A stretch of DNA of 64,000 nt from Nonomuraea maritima (GCF_900100395.1 NZ_FNFB01000006.1:62001-126000); one strand, 5' to 3'. Positions 34,615-42,789 are shown, counted from the stretch's first letter. The notes: a model not told the origin generated them from the letters alone. Numbers and translations are program-made.

Positions 34615-35549
34615 TGAGCACCCCGGACCCTTGGGCGCACACCCGCGTCACCCCGAACCAGCCGGTGCCGGGCAACCCCTACGCCGCCACGCCACGAGGC
34701 CCGGTGCCAGGAGGAGGGTTCGGCCCGCCGACGTACCCGGCGCAGCCCGGGCCGTACACCTCGCCGATGATGCCGGCGCAGGCGGTGGCCGCCCGGCACA
34801 ACCCCTACCTGCCGTCGCTGGGGGAGAAGGCGCTCGACGCGCTCAAGCGGACGGGCAGGCTCGCCGTCGGCATCGCGCCCGCCGTCGCCATCGCGGGCGG
34901 CATGCTGGCGAACGAACCCGGCATGGCGCGGGCCGTGTCCGTCTGGGACAGCGGCATGTCCGCGCGGCTCGACGACGGCATCAAACAGCTCATCCCGCAG
35001 ATACTCAACACCGCCAGGTCCGGCTGGATCGCCCGCGACGCCGAGGAGCTGGAGCGCGTCCTGTGGATGTTCCACCGGGAGATCGGCGTGCTGCGCGGCG
35101 TGCTGTCGAAGGGCGCCGGCATGCTGGACGAGATCGCGGCGTCGTACCGGAGCTTCTGGACGTGGGTCATGCGGGTGTCGTTCGCCGCGATGGGCCTGCT
35201 CGTCGTCGCCAAGAGCCTGCAGCGGGTGCCCAACACCTCGGTGTGGGGGCTGCTGCTGGAGAAGTACATCACCGCCCAGGTCAACGTCGCCACGCTCTTC
35301 ATCGCCACGTCGCTGACCACCACCCTCAAGGAGGGCGGCGAGGTGCTGTCGACCATGGTGAAGAAGAACCACCAGTTCGGCTACGTCACGCCCGGCGGCG
35401 ACGCGGCGGTGAACTTCCGGACGATCACCATCGACTCCGAGGAGTACCCGTCGTTCGGGGAGCCGGCGAGGAACGGCGGCCTGCCGCCGCACTACCAGGA
35501 CTTCGATTGGATCGGCCCGAAACGGGACATCCCCACCAGCCCCTCCTGA
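34614..35549 (+). CDS. T7SS-locus protein: Pro-rich N-terminus, WXG-like helices, membrane segments
   Basis: A 311-residue protein with a disordered Pro/Gly N-terminus (1-70) and a hydrophobic segment at ~85-105. A helical hairpin at ~120-180 (TARSGWIARDAEELERVLW, GVLSKGAGMLDEIAASY) resembles WXG100. Two membrane helices follow at ~190-240, then a polar C-terminus ending in an acidic/aromatic stretch. No known family recognised. The protein at 41943 has the same order of elements. It is not EccE, which has two N-terminal membrane helices followed by a conserved cytoplasmic domain. Confidence 0.6.
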   Translation: MSTPDPWAHTRVTPNQPVPGNPYAATPRGPVPGGGFGPPTYPAQPGPYTSPMMPAQAVAARHNPYLPSLGEKALDALKRTGRLAVGIAPAVAIAGGMLANEPGMARAVSVWDSGMSARLDDGIKQLIPQILNTARSGWIARDAEELERVLWMFHREIGVLRGVLSKGAGMLDEIAASYRSFWTWVMRVSFAAMGLLVVAKSLQRVPNTSVWGLLLEKYITAQVNVATLFIATSLTTTLKEGGEVLSTMVKKNHQFGYVTPGGDAAVNFRTITIDSEEYPSFGEPARNGGLPPHYQDFDWIGPKRDIPTSPS

Positions 35550-35600
35550 CGCTAGGGTTTGTGGCTGTCAGCGTCTTCGGTGGCTTTCGAGGAGGTACGG

Positions 35601-36038
35601 ATGATCGAGCGTGAACTCGGCGGGCTCGACCTCGACCGGATCCTGCGCAACGCCGACGCCCAGATGGCGCGCTCGGTCGAGCTCCAGAAGACCCTCGCCG
35701 AACTGGTGGGCCGTGCGGAGGACGAGGACGGGCTGGTGACCGTCGAGTTCGGCGGCACCGGGCTGAAGGATCTCCGGCTGCACCCCAAGGCCATGCGGCT
35801 GCCGTCCGGCGAGCTGGCGGCGCGCATCAAGGAGGTGCTGGAGGAGGCGTCGGCCGACCTGCGGCGTCAGGTGTCGGAGGCGATGGAGGAAACGTTCGGC
35901 GAGGACAACCCGATGCGTTTCGCCCATGACCCCGACGGCATGGAGCAGCAGGCCCGCGCTGCCGCCGCCGCCTACGACCGGACCTTCGAGGACGTCATGG
36001 GCCACCTCGACCGCCTCCACACCCGCCTGACCTCCTGA
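35601..36038 (+). CDS. YbaB/EbfC family protein (T7SS-associated), second copy
   Basis: A 145-residue YbaB-fold protein with an N-terminal helix (RILRNADAQMARSVELQKTLAELVG), strands LVTVEFGGTGLKDLRLHP, and the C-terminal helices SADLRRQVSEAMEETFG and RTFEDVMGHLDRL. It is distinct from the copy at 33746, but both flank the same pair of substrate-like genes. The ATG follows GAGGAGGT. The likely role is DNA binding or substrate chaperoning, by analogy with EspL. Confidence 0.72.
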   Translation: MIERELGGLDLDRILRNADAQMARSVELQKTLAELVGRAEDEDGLVTVEFGGTGLKDLRLHPKAMRLPSGELAARIKEVLEEASADLRRQVSEAMEETFGEDNPMRFAHDPDGMEQQARAAAAAYDRTFEDVMGHLDRLHTRLTS

Positions 36039-36040
36039 AA

Positions 36041-36065
36041 GACCCCGCGCCCGGAGCCGGGGGTC
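36041..36065. terminator. Hairpin between convergent genes
   Basis: GACCCC (36041-36046) pairs with GGGGTC (36060-36065), with an additional inner G-C pair. It starts 2 nt after the plus-strand stop at 36038 and lies 43 nt beyond the minus-strand stop at 36109. There is no T-run on either side, so termination is plausible but not certain. Confidence 0.5.
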
Positions 36066-36108
36066 AGCTGAACGCGTCCGACCCACCCCATGAGGACCTC
36101 GGGACGGG

Positions 36109-37506
36109 TCAGCCGATGCGGTGGGGGGACGTGGACTGCGGCGTGGACCAGAAGTCGCCCTCGGGGTCGTAGATCTCGCGGGTGTGCTCCTGCCCCTCGT
36201 CGTGCGCCGCGCTCATCCCCGGCGGGTACGCCATCACACCCCCGCCCGGCGTCGGCGCGCCACCCCTGAGCACGGCGGGCCCGGCGGTCGTGGCCGCGCC
36301 GCCCGAGCCGTACCAGGTGCCTGAGTTCGGGGTGTACGGGCTGGGCGTGGTGGAGAACTGGCCGGGTGGGGTGTGGACGTTCGGCGTCGCGTACACGTTC
36401 CCGGTCGTCGGATGCGTCGTGGGCTGCGATGTCGGCTGCGGCGTGAGGGTTGTCGCGGTCTGCGGCGTCGTGGTCTGTGGCTGTGCGGTCGGCGGGGCGG
36501 CGTCGGCGAGCTGGGTCGAGGTGTCGCCGATGACCGGAGGCACGTCCTGCTGGTCGCCTGGCCCCTGCGGCGCGGCGTCGGCGCCGGGCTGCGCGGGGTT
36601 CTGCCCGCCCGGCCCGGCGTTCCCGTCCTGGCCCTGACCCTGGCCCGCGTCGCCGTCCTGACCCTGACCCTGGCCCGGCCCCTGGTCCTGGGGCGAGTCC
36701 TGGGACGGATCCTGCGGGCCGCCGGGTGAGTTGGGCGCGCCGCTGCCTCCACCGCTTCCGGCGGCGCCGCCAATGCCGGTCCCGCCTGCGCCCGCCTGCC
36801 CCGAGCCGTCCCCGCCGGAGGAACCCCCGCCGTTCCAGTACGCGGTGGTGCCGGTCGGCGTGTTCGTCCCGCTGCCGGGGTCGAGGCGGTCGGCCCGCAC
36901 GGTGTCCACGTCGAGCGGCTGGATGTCGGGCAGTTTGAACGCGAGCCCGTCGGCGATCTGGCTGTTCAGCACCGCGATCTCGTTGTTCAGCCGCTCCAGG
37001 TGCCCGCGGGCCGCGTCGTCGGCGAGCACCGCGGCGGTGCCGCCCGTCCCCCAGCTTCCGGTGTCCTGGCCGATCACCGGGGGAGTCGTGCCGCCGCCGT
37101 CGGTGTTCTTCGCTCCGCCGGACGGGGCGGGGACGCTGGACCGGTAGCGCCGGATCGCCTCGGCGTACCGGGTCATGGGTTCGCCGGTGCTGTCCATGGC
37201 GTCGCCGAGCGCGCCCGCGCTGGCGTGCAGCAGTCGCAGCGCTTTCAGCGCCTCCGTCGCGCCCTCGCCGCGCCACACCTCGGACAGCTCCTCGGCGGCT
37301 TTCATGAGCGCGCCCTGGATGCCGTCCCGCCCGCGGATCAGTTTTGCCGCCTCGACGTAGCTGTGGCCCGCCTGCTCGACCGAATCCGGGTCGGCGCCGT
37401 TCAGGTAGTCGACGACGCGCTGCCTGGTGACGCCGAAGCCCGGCTTCGGGTCACCCAGGTAGCTGTAAACCCTGATCGGCTGCCACTGGTCGCCCATCTC
37501 CGTCAT
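36109..37506 (-). CDS. Candidate ESX effector: WXG-type N-domain with long Pro/Gln/Gly tail
   Basis: A 465-residue protein. The N-terminal ~150 residues form a PPE/EspB-like helical bundle with WRG in the turn (EELSEVWRGEGATEALKAL). The rest is low complexity: a Gly/Ser-rich block, Gln-Gly-Asp repeats (GQGQGQDG units, 36610-36700), a Thr/Pro/Gln block, and a polar end GDFWSTP. There is no signal peptide. It is last in a six-gene minus-strand operon with the WXG100 genes at 39859 and 40205. Likely a secreted substrate of this island; no enzymatic domain recognised. Confidence 0.65.
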   Translation of the reverse strand: MTEMGDQWQPIRVYSYLGDPKPGFGVTRQRVVDYLNGADPDSVEQAGHSYVEAAKLIRGRDGIQGALMKAAEELSEVWRGEGATEALKALRLLHASAGALGDAMDSTGEPMTRYAEAIRRYRSSVPAPSGGAKNTDGGGTTPPVIGQDTGSWGTGGTAAVLADDAARGHLERLNNEIAVLNSQIADGLAFKLPDIQPLDVDTVRADRLDPGSGTNTPTGTTAYWNGGGSSGGDGSGQAGAGGTGIGGAAGSGGGSGAPNSPGGPQDPSQDSPQDQGPGQGQGQDGDAGQGQGQDGNAGPGGQNPAQPGADAAPQGPGDQQDVPPVIGDTSTQLADAAPPTAQPQTTTPQTATTLTPQPTSQPTTHPTTGNVYATPNVHTPPGQFSTTPSPYTPNSGTWYGSGGAATTAGPAVLRGGAPTPGGGVMAYPPGMSAAHDEGQEHTREIYDPEGDFWSTPQSTSPHRIG

Positions 37507-37518
37507 CCCCGCCGATTC

Positions 37519-37935
37519 TCACGCACTGCTGTCGATGTGGCCTTTTTCGTAGTTGGAGATGGCCTGCTCCACGGCGTCCGCCCAGCGCTCGGCCTGTTCG
37601 AGCAGCCGGTAGTAGCTGTCGCCGAACACCTCGTACGCCTGCTTGGTGTTGTATCCGAAGCTGGAGGCCACCTCCCACGCGCCCGTCTCGGCCGGCCCGA
37701 CGTTGCCGAGCCCCGCGACCTCGCCCACGGTGCCCGGCCCGCTCCACGTGGCGCTCATGGAGGGCTGGGGGTTGCCGCGCAGGGTCCCCAGGTGCTTGCG
37801 CAGCCGCTTGACGACCGCGCGCAGCTCGCCGTGGTCGACGTACGGCCCCCGGCCGTCGTCCTCGCCCAGCCCGGGGAAGTCCGGCGCCAGGGCGAGCTCC
37901 GGTGGGGGCGATCCCTTCTCGGGCGCGCGGCTCAT
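37519..37935 (-). CDS. Hypothetical protein of the ESX substrate operon
   Basis: A 138-residue protein with a disordered acidic N-terminus, a basic patch (LRAVVKRLRKHLGTLRG), and a C-terminal helix (YYRLLEQAERWADAVEQAISNYEKG) reminiscent of ESX-associated proteins. A TWSGPGTVGE segment may be a degenerate WXG turn. Its ATG overlaps the stop of the upstream 505-residue gene by 4 nt. No function assigned. Confidence 0.6.
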   Translation of the reverse strand: MSRAPEKGSPPPELALAPDFPGLGEDDGRGPYVDHGELRAVVKRLRKHLGTLRGNPQPSMSATWSGPGTVGEVAGLGNVGPAETGAWEVASSFGYNTKQAYEVFGDSYYRLLEQAERWADAVEQAISNYEKGHIDSSA

Positions 37936-39449
37936 GCCCTGCCTCTCTTGTCACCTGCGATGTACGGCGACGTGGTCGTCTCGTCGCTGCGGAAGTAGTC
38001 CTCGTCGTCGAGCACGTACGTGGTGCGCGTCGACTCCTGCTGCTCCTGGGCTCCGCGGCTCCCCGAGGGAGGGACCATCGGGACCATCGGCAGGCCACCC
38101 GCGCCGCGCACGGACGCCGGGCCCGCGGCGCCGCCGCCGCCCGCGCCGACGACTCCGCCGCCGGTCGAGCCGTACGCGCTGCCGATCCCGGTCGTGGTCT
38201 GGCCGGTGGAGCCGTACGGGCTGCCGAGGCCGGTGGCCGAGGGGGAGGTCGCGCTCGTGTACGGGACGGACGGGTCGGGGAGCCCTGCCAGCGAGGTGCC
38301 GGAGCGGCCCGCCGAGGGTCCGCCCGCGGCGAGGTCGCCGTGACCGGGGTTCGCGCCGGGCCCCGTGGCGCCGTCGAGACCGGGACCCGCGCCGTAGCCG
38401 GCGTCGGCCCCCGTACCGGCCCCCGTGCCGGGGGCCGCGCCCGCTCCCGCACCTGTTCCCGTTCCCGTGCCGGCTCCGGGCAGCGCGCCGGGCACTGTCC
38501 CAGGCACTGTGCCGGGTGCTGTGCCGCCGGGGCCTGGCTGCGTGCCCGCCCCGCCCGGGCCGTCCATGCCGGGGATCTGGTGCCTGCTCGGGTCGAACAG
38601 CCCGTCCTGGCCTGGCAGGCCAGGACCGATGGGGCCGTCGCCCGCTCCACCGGGGAAGCCGGCGCCGACGGCCGGGTACCCGCCGCCGCTGAAGGGCGTC
38701 CGCGGCACGTTCGGGGACGGGGCGTAGTACTGCGGGATATCGGTCTGCAGCCGCTGCGGGAACACCTCGTTGTTGGCCCGGGTCGCCTCGCTCAGCAGCC
38801 GGAGGTGCTCCTTGGCGAGCTTGGCGTCCTTCTCCTGCTTGGACTCGCCGACGATGTTGCCGAACGGGCCGTCGGTGAAGAAGGCCGTGACGCCGCCCGC
38901 CACGGTGCCGAAGACCGCGCCGATCACCGCGCCGGGTCCGGCTCCCACGCCGGCCCCGGCCACTGCCCCGACCACCGCGCCCCCTCCCGCGCCCATCACG
39001 CCGCCTTGGAAGGCGGCCTCCAGGATGGAGACGTCACGGTCGGGCGACTCGGGCAGGTTGCTCCCGCCGTACTCGGCCAGGGTGTGCGCCTGCAGCAGCA
39101 ACGCAGGAGCGACGCCCTGCGGGTTGGCCGGGCACTGATCGTCGTTCACGGACGCGTTGCTGATCGTGGTCGACACGTCGGCGGCCGCGTCCTGCAGCCG
39201 GCGCAGCGACGCCTTGGCCACGCGGGAGTCGTCGCTCTTCGTCCAGAGCTGGTCCAGCTTGTTCAGGTGATGCTCGAGCACCGCGGCCAGGCTGTCGAGA
39301 CGGTCCTTGGCCTGCAGGAGCTCGGCGGCCGCCGAGCGGAGCAGTTCTGGCTTGTTGCGGGCCATGTTCTCGCGCACCATGTCGAGCGTGACGCCGTCGT
39401 ACACCGTGGTGTCGAGGTGCGTCCTGATCTCGTGCTGCAGCTCGGCCAT
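37932..39449 (-). CDS. Candidate ESX substrate with glycine-zipper segment and Gly/Pro-rich tail
   Basis: A 505-residue protein with a helical N-terminus (~1-105, coiled coil LLQAKDRLDSLAAVLEHHLNKL). A glycine-zipper hydrophobic stretch (~148-190, GGVMGAGGGAVVGAVAGAGV then GAVIGAVFGTVAGGVTAFF) could insert in a membrane, as in many pore-forming or surface proteins. A ~290-residue Gly/Ala/Pro/Thr-rich tail follows. There is no signal peptide. It shares one base with the upstream gene stop and 4 nt with the downstream start. Probably a large exported component; function unknown. Confidence 0.6.
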   Translation of the reverse strand: MAELQHEIRTHLDTTVYDGVTLDMVRENMARNKPELLRSAAAELLQAKDRLDSLAAVLEHHLNKLDQLWTKSDDSRVAKASLRRLQDAAADVSTTISNASVNDDQCPANPQGVAPALLLQAHTLAEYGGSNLPESPDRDVSILEAAFQGGVMGAGGGAVVGAVAGAGVGAGPGAVIGAVFGTVAGGVTAFFTDGPFGNIVGESKQEKDAKLAKEHLRLLSEATRANNEVFPQRLQTDIPQYYAPSPNVPRTPFSGGGYPAVGAGFPGGAGDGPIGPGLPGQDGLFDPSRHQIPGMDGPGGAGTQPGPGGTAPGTVPGTVPGALPGAGTGTGTGAGAGAAPGTGAGTGADAGYGAGPGLDGATGPGANPGHGDLAAGGPSAGRSGTSLAGLPDPSVPYTSATSPSATGLGSPYGSTGQTTTGIGSAYGSTGGGVVGAGGGGAAGPASVRGAGGLPMVPMVPPSGSRGAQEQQESTRTTYVLDDEDYFRSDETTTSPYIAGDKRGRA

Positions 39450-39814
39450 CAGACCTGCACCGACCGCGACCGGGCCTCGCTGCCCGTCTCGACGCCGTCG
39501 TAGTTGCTCAGCACCTGGTCGAACAGCTCGATGGCGTTCTCGACCTGCGAGATGATCTCCTCGTACGCGCTGGTGACGGCGGTGATGCCGTTGGCGGCGC
39601 TGGTCTGGAAGCCGCCGGCGGCCGGCCAGAAGCCGCCCATGGCTTCGTGGTCGGAGAGGAGCCGGCTTACGGGCGACGACGCGGTGAAGAGCGGAGGCGC
39701 CGTGCCGCCGTCGTCCTTGCTCTCGCCGCGCAACAGTTTGAGCGCGTCCTCCAGGTCGCTCCTGGCGTTCTTGATCGCGCTCCGGCTGACGTCGACGCCA
39801 CCTTCGTTGCCCAA
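39449..39814 (-). CDS. ESX substrate-like helical protein (TTG start)
   Basis: A 121-residue protein. The helix SRSAIKNARSDLEDALKLLRG, a loop with FWPAAGGF where a WXG turn would sit, and a second helix (ITAVTSAYEEIISQVENAIELFDQVLSNY) give the ESX hairpin plan. The C-terminus has YDGVE, matching the general YxxxD/E type VII export signal. The start is TTG at 39814, supported by GGAGGGGGG at 5-6 nt spacing; no ATG or GTG fits as well. It is the third gene of the WXG operon. Confidence 0.68.
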   Translation of the reverse strand: MGNEGGVDVSRSAIKNARSDLEDALKLLRGESKDDGGTAPPLFTASSPVSRLLSDHEAMGGFWPAAGGFQTSAANGITAVTSAYEEIISQVENAIELFDQVLSNYDGVETGSEARSRSVQV

Positions 39815-39858
39815 TGTCCCCCCTCCGATGTCCGAAGCCCTGGGATGTCGTCCGGTGC

Positions 39859-40170
39859 CTACCGGCCGTCGAAGATCATGGAGTTGATCCGCTCGACCTC
39901 ACGCATGTTGAGCGACGTGACGTTGATGTTCTGCTTCATCAGGTCGATGAACTGCGACATGTCGTTCGCCTCGCGGTCCCACAGCTGCCGCACCTCGTCG
40001 AAGACGGTCTTGGCCTGGCCCTGCCAGATGGCGCTCTTGGCGAGCAGGTCGCGCTCCAGCTGGTCGAGCACCGTGACCATGTCGTTGTAGGCCTTGGCGA
40101 AGGCTACCTCGCCCTCGTCGAGACCGCCGTAGTTGATCTTTGTGACGTCGAAGATGTCTTCCGCGGGCAT
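39859..40170 (-). CDS. WXG100 family protein
   Basis: A 103-residue helical hairpin with WQG in the turn (AIWQGQAKTVFDEVRQLWD) and long flanking helices. The ATG at 40170 follows GGAGG. It is second in the operon after another WXG100 gene, and the two probably form a heterodimer like EsxA/EsxB. No YxxxD/E signal is visible near its C-terminus, so its partner may supply the export signal. Confidence 0.85.
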   Translation of the reverse strand: MPAEDIFDVTKINYGGLDEGEVAFAKAYNDMVTVLDQLERDLLAKSAIWQGQAKTVFDEVRQLWDREANDMSQFIDLMKQNINVTSLNMREVERINSMIFDGR

Positions 40171-40204
40171 CGCGGCCTCCAGACTTTCCAGGTGGGCAGG
40201 GGGG

Positions 40205-40540
40205 TCAGCGCGACATCGGAGCGGCGCTGATCATCTGGGCGATCTTGTTGATCGCCTCGGTGCGCTCCTGGTTGAACGCCGCGTAGTTCGTGCCGCTCGT
40301 TCCGATGTTCTGGGCCAGCCGCGTCAGGCTGCCGAGGATGACGTCCATGCGCTCGTGCCACTTCTTGTGGACGGCGTCGAAGGCGGCCTCCGACTGGCCG
40401 ACCCAGTGGGCCTTGAGCGTGACGCCCGCGGTGTCGAGGTTGCGCTGGATGTCACGCAGTCTCTGGGCGGCGTCCTCGATGAGAGTGATCGCGGCCTTGA
40501 GATCGGATTCGCTTACTTGAGTCTGCGGCTCGGCGCCCAC
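40205..40540 (-). CDS. WXG100 family protein
   Basis: A 111-residue ESX hairpin protein with WVG in the turn (AHWVGQSEAAFDAVHKKWHE). It is the first gene of the minus-strand substrate operon. The GTG at 40540 follows AGGGAGA. It probably pairs with the WXG100 protein encoded 34 nt downstream. Its promoter lies in the AT-rich region 40541-40809. Confidence 0.87.
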   Translation of the reverse strand: MGAEPQTQVSESDLKAAITLIEDAAQRLRDIQRNLDTAGVTLKAHWVGQSEAAFDAVHKKWHERMDVILGSLTRLAQNIGTSGTNYAAFNQERTEAINKIAQMISAAPMSR

Positions 40541-40809
40541 GGATCTCCCTCTCTTGCTGACCGGCTGACTCCAGCAGCTCGGCCGCTGTCGACTTGATCG
40601 TCACAGTAGTGAACATCCATCCCCAGCATCACATGAGGCGTCGTTAATTTTCCATATCAATGGGGCGATCTGCTGGTTAATCGGAAATATCGCTATGGGT
40701 GGCGCCTCTGCTCGGTAAGTGGTGACCGCCCGCGATGTCGTCCTGTTCGCCTGTACGGGGCATCCGCGGTTGTCGTAGCGTATGGGGCTGATGGGACCAA
40801 GGGGGTTGC
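40541..40809. promoter_or_regulatory. AT-rich divergent control region with GTTAAT repeats
   Basis: This is a 269-bp gap between divergent ESX-substrate genes. It holds the most AT-rich segment of the island (40643-40695), with two direct GTTAAT hexamers (40643-40648 and 40676-40681) 33 bp apart. Each is followed by an A/T-rich element (CCATATC and GGAAATATC). Near the minus-strand gene there is a TACTGT -10-like box (40608-40603). AAGGGGG precedes the plus-strand ATG. It looks like a regulator-binding site for coordinated substrate expression. Confidence 0.45.
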
Positions 40810-41964
40810 ATGTCCGACTCGCTGTCGCCCGGAAGCGACACACCGTCCGCCGCCGGTATCGGCCCACGGGCCAACGACCCCGACTTCGCGATGACGCACT
40901 CCAAAGTTCGCGACCTGGGCAACCACGTGGGCATGTACGGCCAGACCTTCACCCACATGAGCGACAAGACCCGGGCCATCGAGTTGCACACCCTCACCTT
41001 CGGCGTCATCGGGGGCGGGCTCAACGTGGCGCACCGCAACATGCGCGACCACGCCGCCGACGCGCTTGAGCAGGGCCGGGAGGTGCTCGAATCCTGGAAG
41101 AAGGCACTGCGTACGGCGGCCGACAACGCCCGGCTCGCCGAGGAGGCGGGCAAGGCGGCCGACCCGGGGCCCGGCCTCGGCGGCCCGGGCATGGGCGGTC
41201 TCGGCAAGCTGCCCAAGACCGGCGGGTTGGGCGGTCCGGGCGGCCTCGGCATCGACGGGCCCTCGGCGGACGACCTCGGTATCGAGCGCCCCGACCTCGG
41301 CGACGTGAAACGGCCGGACCTGGACGGCATCGACCAGCCGGGCATCGACCGTCCCGATCTGGACCAGCCGAACCTCGAGCAGCCGGACCTCGACCAGCCG
41401 CAGCTCGAACAACCGAACCTCGAACAACCGAATCCGGAGCAGCCGAACCTCGAACAACCGAACCTTGAGCAGCCGAACCTCGAACAACCGAATCTCGACC
41501 GGCCCGACCTCGACCAGCCGAAAATGCCGGATCTCGACGGCGTGAACCAGCCCGCCGCCACCGACCTGGCCGGCCTCGACCGCAACCTGTCGAACGCCGG
41601 CCTGCCCACCTCCGGCCTGCCCACCTCCGGCCTGCCCACCTCCGGCCTCTCGCAGCCGAAGGTCCCCGACGGGCTGGGCACCGGCATACCGCGTACGGGT
41701 GTCGGCTTCGGCGAGGGGAGCGGCGCGGGCGCCGCGCACGGCCCACAGGGCCTCGGCTCGCAGGGGAGCATCGCCCGTGCGCTCAACACCGGCGTGCCCC
41801 TCTACCCGCCGCCCATGACGGGAGGCGGCGCGAACAAGGACCAGCAGGACCGCGAGCGCGGCCCCCACGCGGGCGAGGGCGAGGAAGTCTGGGGCCTGGA
41901 CGACGAACATGCCCCCGCCGTGCTGGGCAAGGAGGAGGAGCCGTGGCCTACGAGGGTGATCTGA
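40810..41964 (+). CDS. Candidate ESX substrate with pentapeptide-like QPNLE repeats
   Basis: A 384-residue protein. Residues ~25-120 are helical with a glycine turn (LTFGVIGGGLNVAHRNMRDHA, LEQGREVLESWKKALRTAADN) like the small protein at 34291. Next comes a Gly-rich linker, and at ~165-240 an array of about 17 pentads of the type [ED]QP[ND]L. Such spacing recalls pentapeptide-repeat helices, but with Pro at an unusual place, so an extended stalk is equally likely. A GLPTS triple repeat and an acidic tail end the protein. It overlaps the next gene by 22 nt. Confidence 0.62.
   Translation: MSDSLSPGSDTPSAAGIGPRANDPDFAMTHSKVRDLGNHVGMYGQTFTHMSDKTRAIELHTLTFGVIGGGLNVAHRNMRDHAADALEQGREVLESWKKALRTAADNARLAEEAGKAADPGPGLGGPGMGGLGKLPKTGGLGGPGGLGIDGPSADDLGIERPDLGDVKRPDLDGIDQPGIDRPDLDQPNLEQPDLDQPQLEQPNLEQPNPEQPNLEQPNLEQPNLEQPNLDRPDLDQPKMPDLDGVNQPAATDLAGLDRNLSNAGLPTSGLPTSGLPTSGLSQPKVPDGLGTGIPRTGVGFGEGSGAGAAHGPQGLGSQGSIARALNTGVPLYPPPMTGGGANKDQQDRERGPHAGEGEEVWGLDDEHAPAVLGKEEEPWPTRVI
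41320..41525 (+). repeat. 15-bp tandem repeats encoding (E/D)QP(N/D)L pentads
   Basis: About a dozen near-identical 15-bp units, consensus GAACAGCCGAACCTC with CAA/CAG and GAA/GAG alternation, inside the 384-residue protein gene. The densest part is 41395-41500. In-frame unit length means copy number can change without a frameshift. Confidence 0.8.
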
Positions 41965-42788
41965 CCAACTTTTTGGGCGCCGTCGCAATCGCGTCGCTGG
42001 CGGCGACAATCATGCCGTACGCGTCCCCGCTGGCCGCTCTCATGGGGATGTTGGTCTCCGACCCCGCGGAACAGGACAGGGGCGCCGACCTGTGGCTCGA
42101 CCAGACGCCGAGCGACGCCGGGCAGCCGGCGGTTCTCATCACGACCGAGAAGCAGGAGTGGCGCCCGCCGATGGCGGCGGAGGGTCCGATGGACCTCCAG
42201 AGCCTGCGTAGTGAGCTGCAACGGCTGGCCCAGCAGATCGGCGAGTCGGGCGACTGGAAGGGCCGGGCGTACGAATCCTTCCAGGAGAAGGTCCAGCTCC
42301 TCGACCAGCACCTCACCACACTGGAGAACAACCGGCGCGCCAGTGGCGAAGCGCTGAAGTCTTCGGCGCAGGCGACCCACTGCCTGATGATGTTCTGCTA
42401 TGCGTTCAGCGCGCTGCTGGCCCTGCTGGCGAGGTACGTCCTTGTGGCGCGGGCCGGCGCGGCGATATCGGTGCCCACGTGGCTGAACGCCGAGCGGCAG
42501 GCCATCACGCTGACGGCGGAGTGGCACAAAACCTTGAGCAGGATCTTCGCCCAGCACTGGAAGATCGTGCTCAAGGTCTCGGCGATCATGGCGGCCGTGG
42601 GCGTCGGCCTCAACCAGTACACGCGGGACCTGCCGCTCCTGAGCGCCGTGCCCGACAAGCAGCCGAACCTGCTGGAGGCCGCCGCGATCTACGACCCGGC
42701 CGCCTCCGACCTCGTGGACGACCCGCAGAGCCAGTTCGACGCGAGCAAGCTCGAGGACGCCTCGATCATGCCGGAGATCGGCTGGTGA
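41943..42788 (+). CDS. T7SS-locus membrane protein with WXG-like hairpin
   Basis: A 281-residue protein with a hydrophobic N-terminal segment (LGAVAIASLAATIMPYASPLAAL). An ESX-like hairpin has WKG in the turn (SGDWKGRAYESFQEKVQLLDQHL). Two to three membrane helices follow (~140-170, ~205-225) and an acidic C-terminal tail. It has the same organisation as the protein at 34614. The GTG at 41943 lies within the preceding gene, so the two are co-translated. The role is unknown: membrane partner, immunity-like protein or accessory channel component. Confidence 0.6.
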   Translation: MAYEGDLTNFLGAVAIASLAATIMPYASPLAALMGMLVSDPAEQDRGADLWLDQTPSDAGQPAVLITTEKQEWRPPMAAEGPMDLQSLRSELQRLAQQIGESGDWKGRAYESFQEKVQLLDQHLTTLENNRRASGEALKSSAQATHCLMMFCYAFSALLALLARYVLVARAGAAISVPTWLNAERQAITLTAEWHKTLSRIFAQHWKIVLKVSAIMAAVGVGLNQYTRDLPLLSAVPDKQPNLLEAAAIYDPAASDLVDDPQSQFDASKLEDASIMPEIGW

Positions 42789-42789
42789 G

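Noticed and set aside
34614..35549. Candidate EccE
   Set aside because: EccE should have two N-terminal membrane helices followed by a conserved cytoplasmic domain; this protein has a disordered N-terminus, an internal WXG-like hairpin and later helices.
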